From assembly GCA_910586955.1 (NCBI GenBank), contig CAJUMM010000003.1, positions 5,259 through 69,258 on the forward strand: a stretch of DNA of 64,000 nt, written 5' to 3'. Made by a program: the position numbers and the translations under genes. The notes under the pieces were generated by a model. That model was not told the origin of the DNA. It did no database searches and was given only the letters and a program-made list of their open reading frames with translations. Shown here piece by piece: positions 36,013-45,102 of this stretch. Origin of the DNA: an uncultured Lachnospiraceae bacterium (GTDB taxonomy: Bacteria; Bacillota; Clostridia; Lachnospirales; Lachnospiraceae). Position 1 is the stretch's first letter. Each line of letters opens with the position of its first letter.

Positions 36013-36161
36013 AGTGTTATGAATGAAATACTGATATGTGTTCTTGCTACATTCTTAATATAACAGGGAATTGTGACAAATATATGTCCAGCCTCTAAAA
36101 AAATTCTAAAGTAGATTAAGAAATTCTTACGAAAGGCGAAAGAAAAAAGCAAGCCCTGTTT

Positions 36162-37325
36162 TTACAGCACACCGGCGCCCTGTCCAATGTCTACCACATA
36201 GAAATCCGCCTTGATTCCCGTGCGTTTTTCGTAGGCTGCTCCCACCTTTTCAATAAAGGCATCTACGGAATCATTCTCCACAATGCTCACGGTACAGCCG
36301 CCAAATCCCCCTCCTGTCATGCGGGATCCCAGAACGCCGGGAAGCTTCCAGGCCTCCTCCGCCAGAATATCCATCTCCTGGCAGGACACCTCATAGTCGT
36401 CCCGGAGGGACACGTGGGACTCATTCATCAGCTTTCCAAAAGCTGCGATATCATTGTCCTTAAGTGCCTGTACCGCCTTAAGGGTTCTCTGGTTCTCATA
36501 AACTGCGTGCTTCGCCCGGTTTCTCTCCACCGGATCGGAAATGGCGTCTTTATGCTCCTCGAAACCGGGAATATCCAGCTCACCCAAGGCCTGGATGTCT
36601 GTCACGGCCTGAAGCTGCTTTAAAGCAGACTCACACTGCCGCCGGCGCACATTGTACTCAGATCCCACCAGGCTGTGCTTGACATTGCTGTTTGCGATAA
36701 CGATTCTGGCATGATCAAGCTTCACCGACGCATACTCATAGGAAAGGTCTGCCGTGTTCAGGAAAATAGCATGATCCTTCTTTCCCATGGCGCTGGCAAA
36801 CTGATCCATAATGCCGCAGTTCATGCCATTGAAATTGTTCTCGGAAAACTGTCCAATCAGGGCAATCTCCACCTGGCTCACTTCAAAGCCAAACATATCC
36901 CGCAGCATCACACCCATGAGAACTTCCAGGGACGCCGAAGAAGAAAGCCCGGAGCCGGCTGGAATATCCCCGTAAATCACAACATCCATGCCGGAGGGGA
37001 CAGGATTTCCTTTCTCCCCGAAAGCCCAGAAAACCCCCTTGGGATAATTGGTCCAGCCTGCATCCTCCCGGTATACCAGATCGTCAAGGCTGGTGGTAAT
37101 CACCCCTGCTCTCTCGAAATTCATGGAATAAAAGCGGAGAGTCCGATCCTCCCGCTTCCTTGCCGCCCCGTAAGTCCCCATGGTCAGGGCGCAGGGAAAT
37201 ACATGTCCCCCGTTGTAGTCCGTGTGCTCACCGATAAGGTTCACACGTCCCGGTGCAAAATACGTGCGGATATCTCCCTCTCCCCCATACAGCTCTGCAA
37301 ATTTCTGTAACACCTGATTTTTCAT
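36162..37325 (-). CDS. galK: Galactokinase
   Basis: Phosphorylates galactose to galactose-1-phosphate, the first Leloir step. The 387-residue GHMP kinase has the galactokinase signature GRVNLIGEHTDYNGG near residue 27, the ATP loop GSGLSSSASLEV near residue 124 and the C-terminal MTGGGFGGC. GGGAGG lies upstream of the ATG. No galT or galE is in the window. Its position directly before the sensor and mgl genes strongly supports galactose as substrate of the whole unit. Confidence 0.96.
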   Translation of the reverse strand: MKNQVLQKFAELYGGEGDIRTYFAPGRVNLIGEHTDYNGGHVFPCALTMGTYGAARKREDRTLRFYSMNFERAGVITTSLDDLVYREDAGWTNYPKGVFWAFGEKGNPVPSGMDVVIYGDIPAGSGLSSSASLEVLMGVMLRDMFGFEVSQVEIALIGQFSENNFNGMNCGIMDQFASAMGKKDHAIFLNTADLSYEYASVKLDHARIVIANSNVKHSLVGSEYNVRRRQCESALKQLQAVTDIQALGELDIPGFEEHKDAISDPVERNRAKHAVYENQRTLKAVQALKDNDIAAFGKLMNESHVSLRDDYEVSCQEMDILAEEAWKLPGVLGSRMTGGGFGGCTVSIVENDSVDAFIEKVGAAYEKRTGIKADFYVVDIGQGAGVL

Positions 37326-37405
37326 CTGCTCTTACCTCCCGTTTAATCTTGCACTGCCTAAAATCCTTTTCTCCAGGACAGACAGCGCCGCTGCCTTTAG
37401 TATAA

Positions 37406-37440
37406 TAAAAAAAGGAGCGTCTGTCCACACAGACGCTCCG
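37406..37440 (-). terminator. Terminator of the amino-acid ABC operon
   Basis: GGAGCGTCTGT pairs with ACAGACGCTCC across 4 nt, followed on the minus strand by TTTTTTTATT. Confidence 0.92.
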
Positions 37441-37452
37441 AATTGTTAAAAA

Positions 37453-38175
37453 TTATAAAACTTTTGATAAAAAATCCTGGAGCCTGGGATCCTTTGGATG
37501 CTCAAAGAATTCCTTAGGCGTATTCTCCTCCTTGATCACCCCTTCGTCCATAAAGAGGACCCTTGTGGCTACCTCCCTGGCAAATCCCATCTCGTGGGTA
37601 ACTACCACCATAGTCATGCCGTCATTGGCCAGCTTTTTCATCAGCTCCAGCACTTCGCCCACCATCTCCGGATCCAAGGCCGAAGTAGGCTCGTCAAAGA
37701 GCATCACCCTGGGCTTCATAGCCAGGGAGCGGACAATGGCAATCCGCTGCTTTTGCCCGCCGGACAGCTGCACGGGATACACCTCCGCCTTGTCCTCCAG
37801 ATTCACCAGCTTCAGAAGGCGCATGGCCTCCTCTTCCGCCTCTTCCTTGGACATAAGCTTTAAGCGCACAGGAGCCAGCATAATATTTTTCTTCACGGTC
37901 AGATTGGCAAAGAGGTTGAAATGCTGGAATACCATACCCATGTGCTGCCGCACCTTGTTGATATCCGTATGGGGATCCGTGATCTCCTGCCCGTCAAAAG
38001 TAATAGTTCCGCCTGTAGGCTGCTCCAGCAGGTTCAGGCAGCGCAGGAAGGTGGATTTGCCCGATCCCGAAGGCCCTACAATCACCACTTTTTCTCCCGG
38101 ACAGATATGGGCGTCAATATTGGCAAGGACCTGATTGTCCCCGAAGGTTTTCGACAAATTCTTAACGTAAATCAC
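37453..38175 (-). CDS. Polar amino-acid ABC transporter ATPase (GlnQ-like)
   Basis: A 240-residue ATPase with Walker [10 protein letters not shown], signature LSGGQKQR, Walker [14 protein letters not shown] and switch THEM, all as in GlnQ/HisP. It overlaps the permease gene by 14 nt and precedes a strong terminator, so it is the last gene of a binding protein-permease-ATPase operon. Confidence 0.95.
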   Translation of the reverse strand: MIYVKNLSKTFGDNQVLANIDAHICPGEKVVIVGPSGSGKSTFLRCLNLLEQPTGGTITFDGQEITDPHTDINKVRQHMGMVFQHFNLFANLTVKKNIMLAPVRLKLMSKEEAEEEAMRLLKLVNLEDKAEVYPVQLSGGQKQRIAIVRSLAMKPRVMLFDEPTSALDPEMVGEVLELMKKLANDGMTMVVVTHEMGFAREVATRVLFMDEGVIKEENTPKEFFEHPKDPRLQDFLSKVL

Positions 38176-38908
38176 TCTTGCGCAGCCTCCTCTCCATTTT
38201 GCCCAAAAGCCAGGTAAGAACCATAACCATGGCCAGGTAAATCACGGCAATGCCCAGGAAAGGCACCAGAGCCTGGTATGTATTTGCCTGAACAATCATA
38301 GCGCCCTTAGTCAAATCTTTCAAGCCGATAACCGTCACAATGGAAGTCTCCTTCAAAAGGGTAATCAGCTCGTTTCCCAGAGCCGGAAGGACATTCTTAA
38401 AGGCCTGGGGGACAATGATAAACCGCATGGTGTTAATATAGTTCAGACCCAGGGAACGTCCCGCCTCCATCTGCCCCTTATCGATGGACATAATGCCGGA
38501 GCGGACAATCTCCGCCACATAGGCCCCGGAGTTGATGCCGAAAGCCAGCACGGCACAACGGATCAGGTTCCCGTCCGTACCCCGGGTGGAGCCCGGAAAC
38601 ACAACCGGCCAGATAACAAACCACATAATCAGAAGCTGCACCATCATAGGCGTTCCCCGGATGACCGTCAGGTAGAACTTACAGATTCCGTTGAGAATCC
38701 CCAGAACAAAATTTTTCTTATTTGCCGGCTGCTGATCATGGGCGGAACGTATCACCGCCACCAAAACCCCCAGTACTACCCCCAGCACCAGGGCAAGTGC
38801 CGTTACCAGAAGGGTGATCCGGACACCCTTCACAAAATAAATATAATTGCCCTTATAGACAAATGTCTGATAAATGTCCTCTTGTATGCCTTCCCACCAT
38901 GCTCCCAC
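38162..38908 (-). CDS. Polar amino-acid ABC transporter permease
   Basis: A 248-residue permease of the HisMQ/GlnP class with about five helices and the EAA-loop ([20 protein letters not shown]). Only one permease gene is present, so it probably works as a homodimer. The substrate among polar amino acids cannot be fixed from sequence. Confidence 0.93.
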   Translation of the reverse strand: MGAWWEGIQEDIYQTFVYKGNYIYFVKGVRITLLVTALALVLGVVLGVLVAVIRSAHDQQPANKKNFVLGILNGICKFYLTVIRGTPMMVQLLIMWFVIWPVVFPGSTRGTDGNLIRCAVLAFGINSGAYVAEIVRSGIMSIDKGQMEAGRSLGLNYINTMRFIIVPQAFKNVLPALGNELITLLKETSIVTVIGLKDLTKGAMIVQANTYQALVPFLGIAVIYLAMVMVLTWLLGKMERRLRKSDLR

Positions 38909-38947
38909 GCTTGTCTTCGGCCCCCTCTCTCCTTTTGTCGAAACCGC

Positions 38948-38982
38948 AGAAAAGAGGGATGTCTGCTCCGAGACATCCCCCT
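38948..38982 (-). terminator. Intercistronic hairpin between binding-protein and permease genes
   Basis: GGGATGTCT pairs with AGACATCCC; the minus strand continues CTCTTTTC. Same arrangement as between mglB and mglA: a partial stop directly after the abundant binding protein. Confidence 0.7.
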
Positions 38983-38992
38983 GATGCTCCTA

Positions 38993-39847
38993 TTATTCTG
39001 CTTTGATATACTTATCCAGGACTGCCTGAATGGATCCGTCCGCTTTGAGCTCCTCCAGGGCGGTATTCAGGGCATCCAAAAGCGCCGTATTCTCCTTGGC
39101 TACCGCTGCCGCATAATCCTCAATCACATACTCGGTTTCCAGAATCTTTAAGCCCTCGTTGGCTTCCACAAAGCTGATAGCCGGCTGCTGGTCAATCACC
39201 ACACAGTCCACGGAGCCGTTTATCAGGTTCTGTACAGCCGTGGCGCCGTTGGTATAAGCCAGCACGTTCTCCTCACCGAAATCTTCGGAACAGAAGGTGT
39301 ATCCGGTGGTTCCCTCCTGAACGCCGATGAGCTTGCCCTCCAAATCGTCCACAGAGGCAATGTCGGAATCCTCTTTTACGATGATCACCTGAACACCGGT
39401 TGCATAAGAATCCGTGAAGTTAACGTTCTTCAGACGCTCCTCCGTAACGGTCATGCCGGCCAGTCCCATATCTACGCCACCGGTCTGTACGGATGTTACG
39501 ATTGCGGAAAAGTCCATATCCATAATCTCCAGTTCCAGTCCCAGTTTCTCGGCCAGAAGTCCTGCAATCTCCGCATCGATTCCCACGATCTCTTCTCCGT
39601 CGTAGAACTCGTAGGGCGGAAATGCCGCATTGGTTCCCATAGTCAGGACGCCTTCCGTCACGGTTTTCACTTCCCCAGGTGCCTCTGCCGGGGCTTCCGT
39701 CTCAGCCGGAGCTTCTGCATCCTGTCCCTCCTGTGCAGGGGCCTCTGTCTCTGCAGGCGCCTGTGCCGGCTCCTCCTGCTTTGATCCGCAGGCCGCTAAG
39801 GATACACACATAAGGCCCGCCAGTAATACAGCGATTAATTTTTTCAT
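38993..39847 (-). CDS. Amino-acid-binding lipoprotein of the ABC transporter
   Basis: Lipobox LAAC with Cys20, an Ala/Glu/Pro linker of about 35 residues, then a type 2 periplasmic-binding domain (SBP_bac_3) with TNAAFPPYEF and GVDMGLAGMTVTEERL. It delivers a polar amino acid to the permease. The linker shares the AETEAPA motif with MglB, although the domains are unrelated. Confidence 0.93.
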   Translation of the reverse strand: MKKLIAVLLAGLMCVSLAACGSKQEEPAQAPAETEAPAQEGQDAEAPAETEAPAEAPGEVKTVTEGVLTMGTNAAFPPYEFYDGEEIVGIDAEIAGLLAEKLGLELEIMDMDFSAIVTSVQTGGVDMGLAGMTVTEERLKNVNFTDSYATGVQVIIVKEDSDIASVDDLEGKLIGVQEGTTGYTFCSEDFGEENVLAYTNGATAVQNLINGSVDCVVIDQQPAISFVEANEGLKILETEYVIEDYAAAVAKENTALLDALNTALEELKADGSIQAVLDKYIKAE

Positions 39848-39888
39848 TTTTTCTTCCTCCCATATACTTAATCCGTAATACGTGTTTC

Positions 39889-39916
39889 ATTCTATCACGA
39901 TTTCCGGAAAATACAA
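39889..39916 (-). promoter_or_regulatory. Promoter of the amino-acid ABC operon
   Basis: TTGTAT (39911-39916) and TAGAAT (39889-39894) with a 16-bp spacer containing the palindrome TTTCCGGAAA (39901-39910). A repressor bound there would block the promoter. Confidence 0.55.
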
Positions 39917-40002
39917 GAGGAAAAATGAATAAATTATAGAAAATTTTGCATAAATTTTCGTTTTTTAGGCCAAACCGGGAAATCCCCCTACACTCTTCGA
40001 CA

Positions 40003-40030
40003 TTGACTTTCCCCCTTGATATGATATACT
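40003..40030 (+). promoter_or_regulatory. Promoter of uppP
   Basis: TTGACT (40003-40008), 16-bp spacer, TATACT (40025-40030). Confidence 0.65.
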
Positions 40031-40066
40031 AACTAAAAATCAGAAGGAAATGAGGAGTTTGAAGAA

Positions 40067-40891
40067 ATGAATCTTGCAGAATGGTTAAAGGTGCTTCTGC
40101 TGGGCATTGTGGAGGGCATCACCGAATGGCTGCCCATCAGCAGCACGGGACATATGATTTTAATTGAAGAACTGGTACATTTAAATGTAAGCAATGAATT
40201 TATGGAGATGTTCCGGGTGGTTATCCAGCTGGGAGCCATTCTGGCCGTAGTGGTGCTCTATTTTAAAAAGCTCTGGCCTTTTACCACCCCGGAAAAGGGA
40301 TGGGTCAAAAAGGAAACCTGGTCTCTCTGGTTTAAGGTCCTGGCCGCCGTTCTGCCGGCCGCCCTTATCGGCATCCCTTTTGACGATAAGATCGACGCTC
40401 TCTTCTATAACTACCAGACGGTAGCCGTCACCCTCATCGTCTACGGCGTTCTCTTTATCGTCATCGAAAACCGGAACCGGGGACAGCGGCCCATTGTCCG
40501 CAGCTTCCGGCAGTTAAGCTATTCTATGGCCTTTTTCATCGGAGCCTTCCAGGTTCTGGCCCTGATTCCCGGCACTTCCCGTTCCGGCGCAACCATTTTA
40601 GGCGCCATGCTTCTGGGCTTGTCCCGGCCCATCGCCGCAGAGTTCAGCTTCTTCCTGGGCATCCCGGTGATGTTCGGCGCAAGCCTCCTAAAGCTGGTGA
40701 AATTCGGCTTTGATTTCACCGGAACGGAAATCTCCATTCTTATCGTGGGAATGGCGGTGGCCTTTGTGGTATCCATTCTGGCTATCCGCTTCCTCATGGG
40801 CTATATCCGCAAGCATGATTTCAAAGCCTTCGGATATTACCGGATTGTGCTGGGGATTGCTGTGCTTACATATTTTCTTTTGTTTGGTTAA
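40067..40891 (+). CDS. uppP: Undecaprenyl-diphosphatase (BacA)
   Basis: Recycles the lipid carrier for cell-wall synthesis by removing a phosphate from undecaprenyl diphosphate; overproduction gives bacitracin resistance in other bacteria. The 274-residue membrane protein has both signatures: [14 protein letters not shown] near residue 16 and PGTSRSGAT near residue 168. GAGGAG precedes the ATG. It stands alone and converges with the aminotransferase gene. Confidence 0.96.
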   Translation: MNLAEWLKVLLLGIVEGITEWLPISSTGHMILIEELVHLNVSNEFMEMFRVVIQLGAILAVVVLYFKKLWPFTTPEKGWVKKETWSLWFKVLAAVLPAALIGIPFDDKIDALFYNYQTVAVTLIVYGVLFIVIENRNRGQRPIVRSFRQLSYSMAFFIGAFQVLALIPGTSRSGATILGAMLLGLSRPIAAEFSFFLGIPVMFGASLLKLVKFGFDFTGTEISILIVGMAVAFVVSILAIRFLMGYIRKHDFKAFGYYRIVLGIAVLTYFLLFG

Positions 40892-40899
40892 GGGGCCAT

Positions 40900-40951
40900 A
40901 AAAAACGGACGCAGTCAAAACCGGGAATGATCCGCTTTTGGCCGCGTCCGG
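40900..40951 (-). terminator. Terminator of the hom operon, related to the long palindrome at 6527
   Basis: CGGACGC (40906-40912) pairs with GCGTCCG (40944-40950), and the minus strand ends GTCCGTTTTTT. The right shoulder (CGCTTTTGGCCGCGTCCGG followed by TTTATATA) closely matches the right shoulder of the 181-nt element, so the two share a repeat origin. Confidence 0.8.
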
Positions 40952-40975
40952 CTTTATATATCCCTGCAAAACTTT

Positions 40976-42262
40976 CTACTTTTCTTCCAGCAGTTTCTCT
41001 ACGCTGACCAGCTTCACACAGAGCACAAAGAGATCTGCCGCCATCTGAAGCTCTTCCCTGGTGGGGAAGGAGGGCGCCAGGCGGATGTTGCTGTCTCTGG
41101 GATCCTTTCCGTAGGGATAAGTGGCTCCTGCTCCGGTGAGTATCACGCCGGCTTCTCTGCATTTTGCTACAATGGCTTTGGCACACCCCTCCAGGGAGTC
41201 GAAGGAAATAAAGTATCCGCCCTTGGGACGAATCCAGCTTCCGATCCCAAGCCCGCCAAGCCCCTGCTCCAGGGTATCCAGAACCGCCTCAAATTTGGGC
41301 CGCATAATGGCCGCATGCTTGCGCATATGGGCATGGATACCGTCAATATTTTTAAAGAACCGCACATGGCGCAGCTGGTTCACTTTGTCATGTCCGATGG
41401 TCTGAATGGTCAGCTGCTTTTTGATATCCTTCAGGTTGTTAAAGGACGTGGCAATGCAGGCCACACCGGAACCGGGAAAACTAATCTTGGAAGTGGAACA
41501 GAATTTATAAACCAAGTCCGGATTTCCTGCCTTCTCACACTCGTCCAGAATCTCCAGAAGGAAATCCTGATCGTCGTCATAGAGATGATGCACGCTGTAG
41601 GCATTGTCCCAGAAAATGCGGAAATCCTCCGCCGCCGGTTTCAAACGGGCAAAGCGGTGAACCGTCTCATCGGAGTAGGTGATGCCCTGGGGATTGGAGT
41701 ATTTCGGTACGCACCAGATTCCCTTCACAGCCGGATCACTGCTCACCAGTTCTTCCACCATATCCATATCCGGTCCCTGAGGCGTCATGGGAACCGGAAT
41801 CATCTCAATCCCGAAGTATTCTGTAATGGCAAAATGGCGATCGTATCCGGGCACAGGACATAAGAATTTCACTTTATCCAGCCTGCACCAGGGGGTATGC
41901 CCCATTATCCCGTGGGTCATGGCCCGGGCCACGGTATCGTACATGACATTCAGGCTGGAATTTCCGTAAATAATCATGTTATCGGGAGATACCTCGGACA
42001 TCTCTCCCAGAAGCTGCTTGGCCTCTTTCACACCGTCCAGGACTCCGTAATTCCTGCAGTCCACCCCTTCGGAATCTTTCAAATCCACGCCGCTGTGAAG
42101 AACATCCATCATTCCCATGGAAAGATCAAGCTGCTCCGCACTGGGCTTTCCCCGGGACATATCCAGATGCAGTCCCTTTGCCTTCGCCTCCTGGTACCTG
42201 GCATCCAGTTCTTCTTTCAGTTTCAAAAGTTCCTCTTTGCTCCATTGGCAATACGGTTTCAT
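40976..42262 (-). CDS. PLP-dependent aminotransferase, aspartate aminotransferase-like (class I, subgroup Ic type)
   Basis: A 428-residue fold type I aminotransferase. The PLP Lys lies in TSKISFPGSG near residue 257, the cofactor-ring Asp in IFWDNAYSVHH, and the substrate-carboxylate Arg near the C-terminus in SNIRLAPSFP. It probably interconverts aspartate and oxaloacetate, which fits its position at the end of an operon headed by homoserine dehydrogenase. ATG 42262 follows GGAGG; a longer in-frame reading into the upstream gene has no ribosome site. Confidence 0.88.
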   Translation of the reverse strand: MKPYCQWSKEELLKLKEELDARYQEAKAKGLHLDMSRGKPSAEQLDLSMGMMDVLHSGVDLKDSEGVDCRNYGVLDGVKEAKQLLGEMSEVSPDNMIIYGNSSLNVMYDTVARAMTHGIMGHTPWCRLDKVKFLCPVPGYDRHFAITEYFGIEMIPVPMTPQGPDMDMVEELVSSDPAVKGIWCVPKYSNPQGITYSDETVHRFARLKPAAEDFRIFWDNAYSVHHLYDDDQDFLLEILDECEKAGNPDLVYKFCSTSKISFPGSGVACIATSFNNLKDIKKQLTIQTIGHDKVNQLRHVRFFKNIDGIHAHMRKHAAIMRPKFEAVLDTLEQGLGGLGIGSWIRPKGGYFISFDSLEGCAKAIVAKCREAGVILTGAGATYPYGKDPRDSNIRLAPSFPTREELQMAADLFVLCVKLVSVEKLLEEK

Positions 42263-42284
42263 AATTTTCCTCCTCTTTCTGTTT

Positions 42285-42860
42285 TCATTCACCGAAAACC
42301 TTCTGCACCAGGCTGTTGTATTCCTGCCAGGCGGGATATTCCCCAAATTCCTCCCGGAGAATTTCCGCCACTGCCCGGTACATCCAGGCGTGCATATTCT
42401 TATCCTTTTCGTTAAAGCGCTCCCAGACCTTATCCCCGAGAATACAAAGATCCCGGTGAATGGCCCGGATGTTGGACAGCTTGTCCGCCAAAGCCAGCAT
42501 TTTGGCATCTCTCCCCGCCTTGGTCTCAAGGAACGCCAGGGTTTCCTGTTTGCGCACCTTCCAGGTTAAAGACGCCGGAAGGTGCTTTCTCTTATCCTCG
42601 CTTTCATCCACCACCAGTTCTTTCACCCGGTAACCGAATCTGGCCAGCAGCTCCTCCTCCGTGGTCTCCGTATCCTCCAAAACATCGTGGAGTACCGCCG
42701 CAGCGATAACCTCCGGATCCTCCGTCATCCCCGCAACAATGGCAGCCGCCTCAATCGGATGCACAATATAGGGAATATTGCTTCCCTTCCTTGTGTCCCC
42801 CGCATGGGCCCTGGCTGCAAAAATAATCGCCTGGTCTACCAGTGTCAGTACCTTCTCCAT
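42285..42860 (-). CDS. Small alarmone hydrolase-like HD-domain protein (MESH1/SpoT-type)
   Basis: A 191-residue stand-alone HD phosphohydrolase. RKGSNIPYIVHPIEAA, AVLHDVLEDTE and ALADKLSNIRAI match the His, His-Asp and Asp metal ligands of the SpoT hydrolase domain. There is no synthetase, TGS or ACT domain. Relatives degrade (p)ppGpp to GDP/GTP and pyrophosphate. Lying 35 nt after hom and 22 nt before the aminotransferase gene, it could link alarmone level to amino-acid synthesis; that link is inference. Confidence 0.85.
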   Translation of the reverse strand: MEKVLTLVDQAIIFAARAHAGDTRKGSNIPYIVHPIEAAAIVAGMTEDPEVIAAAVLHDVLEDTETTEEELLARFGYRVKELVVDESEDKRKHLPASLTWKVRKQETLAFLETKAGRDAKMLALADKLSNIRAIHRDLCILGDKVWERFNEKDKNMHAWMYRAVAEILREEFGEYPAWQEYNSLVQKVFGE

Positions 42861-42895
42861 CTACGCTCCTTTTCTTTCTGATTTGCTGTAACCCC

Positions 42896-44185
42896 TCAGC
42901 CGTACACCCGCAGGATAGCCGAAACTTCCTTAATCATGGACATCTCCCGCAGCACCAGAAGGGAATCTTTGAAATGGCGCTCCAATACATGATCCGTGAT
43001 TACCACAAGCTCTGCCAGCTCCCCGCATTTGTTCTTCTGAATTACCTGGGCGATGCTTACATTGTTATTCCCGAATACCGAGGCGATTCCCGCCAGCACC
43101 CCCGGGCGGTCCTCCACCTGCAGACGCAGGAAATACCGGCTGTTGGTCTCCTCCACCGGCTTGACACGCAGATTCTTATAACAGGTACAGTGGATCCTTC
43201 CCGTACTGCCTGTCCGGATGTTTCTCGCTATCTCAAAGATATCTCCGGCCACGGCGCTTCCCGTAGGAAATCTTCCTGCTCCTCTCCCCATAAACATAGC
43301 GTCGTCCACAGCGTCCCCATGGACAAAGACTGCATTGAACACATCCTGGACGGATGCCAGAGGATGGTCTTTGGGAAGCAGCATAGGATAAACCCCAGCC
43401 TCAATGCCGTCTCCGGAATTCTTTGCCACCCCCAGCAGCTTGATTACCATATTCAGCTCGGCCGCATAGGCGATATCCGCCGCCGTAATCTTTGTAATTC
43501 CCTCCACATACACGTCATCAAAAGTCACCCTGGAATTGAAGGCGATGGAGGCCATAATCGCCACCTTCCGGCCTGCGTCATATCCTTCAATGTCCGCCGT
43601 GGGATCCGCCTCCGCATACCCCAGCTCCGATGCTCTGGCAAGGGCCTGGGAAAATTCCATCCCCTCCGCCGTCATGCGGGTGAGGATATAGTTGGTGGTC
43701 CCGTTTACAATCCCCATGACCTCGGTAATGTGATTGGCCGCCAGGCACTGCTTCAGGGGCCGAATAATGGGAATCCCCCCGGCCACGGCGGCTTCAAACA
43801 TCAGATCGCAGCCGTACTCCTCCGCCGTATCCAGAAGCTCCCTGCCGTGCTCTGCCAGCAGATCTTTGTTGGCAGTCACCACATGCTTGCCTGCGCGCAG
43901 GGCTTCCAGAATATAGGTCCTGGCAGGCTCGATTCCTCCCATCAGCTCAATTACAATCCGGATCTCCCGGTCTTCCCGGATCTCCTCCCAGCTGTCCGTA
44001 AAGAGAGCGGAATCCATCCCCTCTCTCTTCTTCTTCGTATCCCGCACCAGGATCTTGCTAATCTCTACCGACGCCCCCAGCTTCTTGGGCATCTCTTCTT
44101 TCTGCCACTGAAGAATCTGATAGACGCCGCCGCCCACAGTCCCGGCTCCTAAAAGGGCTGCTTTTATAATTGGAATTTCACTCAT
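42896..44185 (-). CDS. hom: Homoserine dehydrogenase
   Basis: Reduces aspartate semialdehyde to homoserine on the way to threonine and methionine. The 429-residue enzyme has the NAD(P) loop GAGTVGGGVYQ near residue 11, the substrate region NGTTNYILT and the catalytic Lys/Asp block (ADPTADIEGYDAGRKVAI). A C-terminal ACT domain (about residues 350-429) is the usual threonine feedback site. ATG 44185 is 8 nt after AGGAG. A strong promoter lies about 90 bp upstream. Confidence 0.95.
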   Translation of the reverse strand: MSEIPIIKAALLGAGTVGGGVYQILQWQKEEMPKKLGASVEISKILVRDTKKKREGMDSALFTDSWEEIREDREIRIVIELMGGIEPARTYILEALRAGKHVVTANKDLLAEHGRELLDTAEEYGCDLMFEAAVAGGIPIIRPLKQCLAANHITEVMGIVNGTTNYILTRMTAEGMEFSQALARASELGYAEADPTADIEGYDAGRKVAIMASIAFNSRVTFDDVYVEGITKITAADIAYAAELNMVIKLLGVAKNSGDGIEAGVYPMLLPKDHPLASVQDVFNAVFVHGDAVDDAMFMGRGAGRFPTGSAVAGDIFEIARNIRTGSTGRIHCTCYKNLRVKPVEETNSRYFLRLQVEDRPGVLAGIASVFGNNNVSIAQVIQKNKCGELAELVVITDHVLERHFKDSLLVLREMSMIKEVSAILRVYG

Positions 44186-44270
44186 TTCTTCTTCTCCTGC
44201 CTGCATAGCACTTCTCACACAGATCAAACGGATGCTCTCCGGCATCCCTTAACAAACAACATACAAATCT

Positions 44271-44299
44271 AGTGTACTATGATTTTACAGGCATGTCAA
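44271..44299 (-). promoter_or_regulatory. Promoter of the hom operon
   Basis: Perfect TTGACA (44294-44299), 17-bp spacer and TACACT (44271-44276) on the minus strand. The leader contains a small GGATGC/GCATCC hairpin and no recognisable riboswitch or T-box. Confidence 0.7.
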
Positions 44300-44315
44300 A
44301 AGAAGTTTTCTTCCG

Positions 44316-45086
44316 TTACTGAAATTCTGTCATATACCTGCGGAAATGCAGGGGAAGCAGGCTCCTCTGGCACCGGGGATTCCTGCGCTCCTCTATGGCA
44401 ATGGTCCCGCAGAAGCTCTTCCAGAGGCGGCAGAACTCCTCCTCCCTGGGCGAACGGCGCTCCAGATAGGAGGCGTCCAGATCCCCGGCTTCCGCCAGCA
44501 CCCAGGGCTTTCCTGTCCGGTGCAGGGCAAGCTGCTGCCGCCCCACATCGTGAATCACCCAGTTCTCCTGCCGGTAGCGATCCGCAAAATGGGGGGCCAG
44601 AAGAGGCAAAGCCGCACAGTCCGGTTCAATCCGTCCATACAGAACACCGTTCTCCAGTTCCTCAAAGCGCAGAAACCCCATGAGCTGATGGGCCTCATGC
44701 CAGGCCTTCATGCGGAGCTTCATCACCAGGGAAACATTCTCATTCTGAAGACAGTTCACCGCCTCCCGTCCGTCAATGAGATGAAGTCCCAGCACAATCA
44801 TCCGGTAGATGGCATCCGCCCTCCTTGAGTCCCGGCAGGCTGCCGCATAACAGACGGCTTCCTCCCCCTCTTCCCCCATACGCTTTCTCACAGTGCGCAG
44901 TACTTTCTCCGCCTTTTCCAGATCCGTTTTTACCTGGCGGTATGCGCAGAAAAGCTCCAGGTTAGCCTCCGCCGCCGTCTCCAGTCTTACGGCTCCATGG
45001 CCCAGGCGGCTGTCCCAGGCCTCATATACCCCGGTCAGAATCCCGTCCAGGCTGTCCTCACATTGAAACACCGTAATGATATCCAT
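44316..45086 (-). CDS. TIGR03915-family putative DNA repair protein (DUF4130)
   Basis: A 256-residue protein of the DUF4130/TIGR03915 family, which occurs almost always beside a TIGR03916 radical SAM protein and is distantly related to or fused with uracil-DNA glycosylases in some genomes. The N-terminus (FQCEDSLDGILTGVYEAW) and the C-terminal DRYRQENWVIHDVGR and EEEFCRLWKSF blocks are typical. The exact chemistry is not established. It starts 16 nt after the radical SAM gene stop, with GGGGAG before the ATG. Confidence 0.88.
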   Translation of the reverse strand: MDIITVFQCEDSLDGILTGVYEAWDSRLGHGAVRLETAAEANLELFCAYRQVKTDLEKAEKVLRTVRKRMGEEGEEAVCYAAACRDSRRADAIYRMIVLGLHLIDGREAVNCLQNENVSLVMKLRMKAWHEAHQLMGFLRFEELENGVLYGRIEPDCAALPLLAPHFADRYRQENWVIHDVGRQQLALHRTGKPWVLAEAGDLDASYLERRSPREEEFCRLWKSFCGTIAIEERRNPRCQRSLLPLHFRRYMTEFQ

Positions 45087-45102
45087 TCGTTTCTCCCCTC
45101 TC

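Noticed and set aside
42842..44152. 436-codon open frame opposite hom
   Set aside because: Antisense to homoserine dehydrogenase with no ribosome site or recognisable motif.
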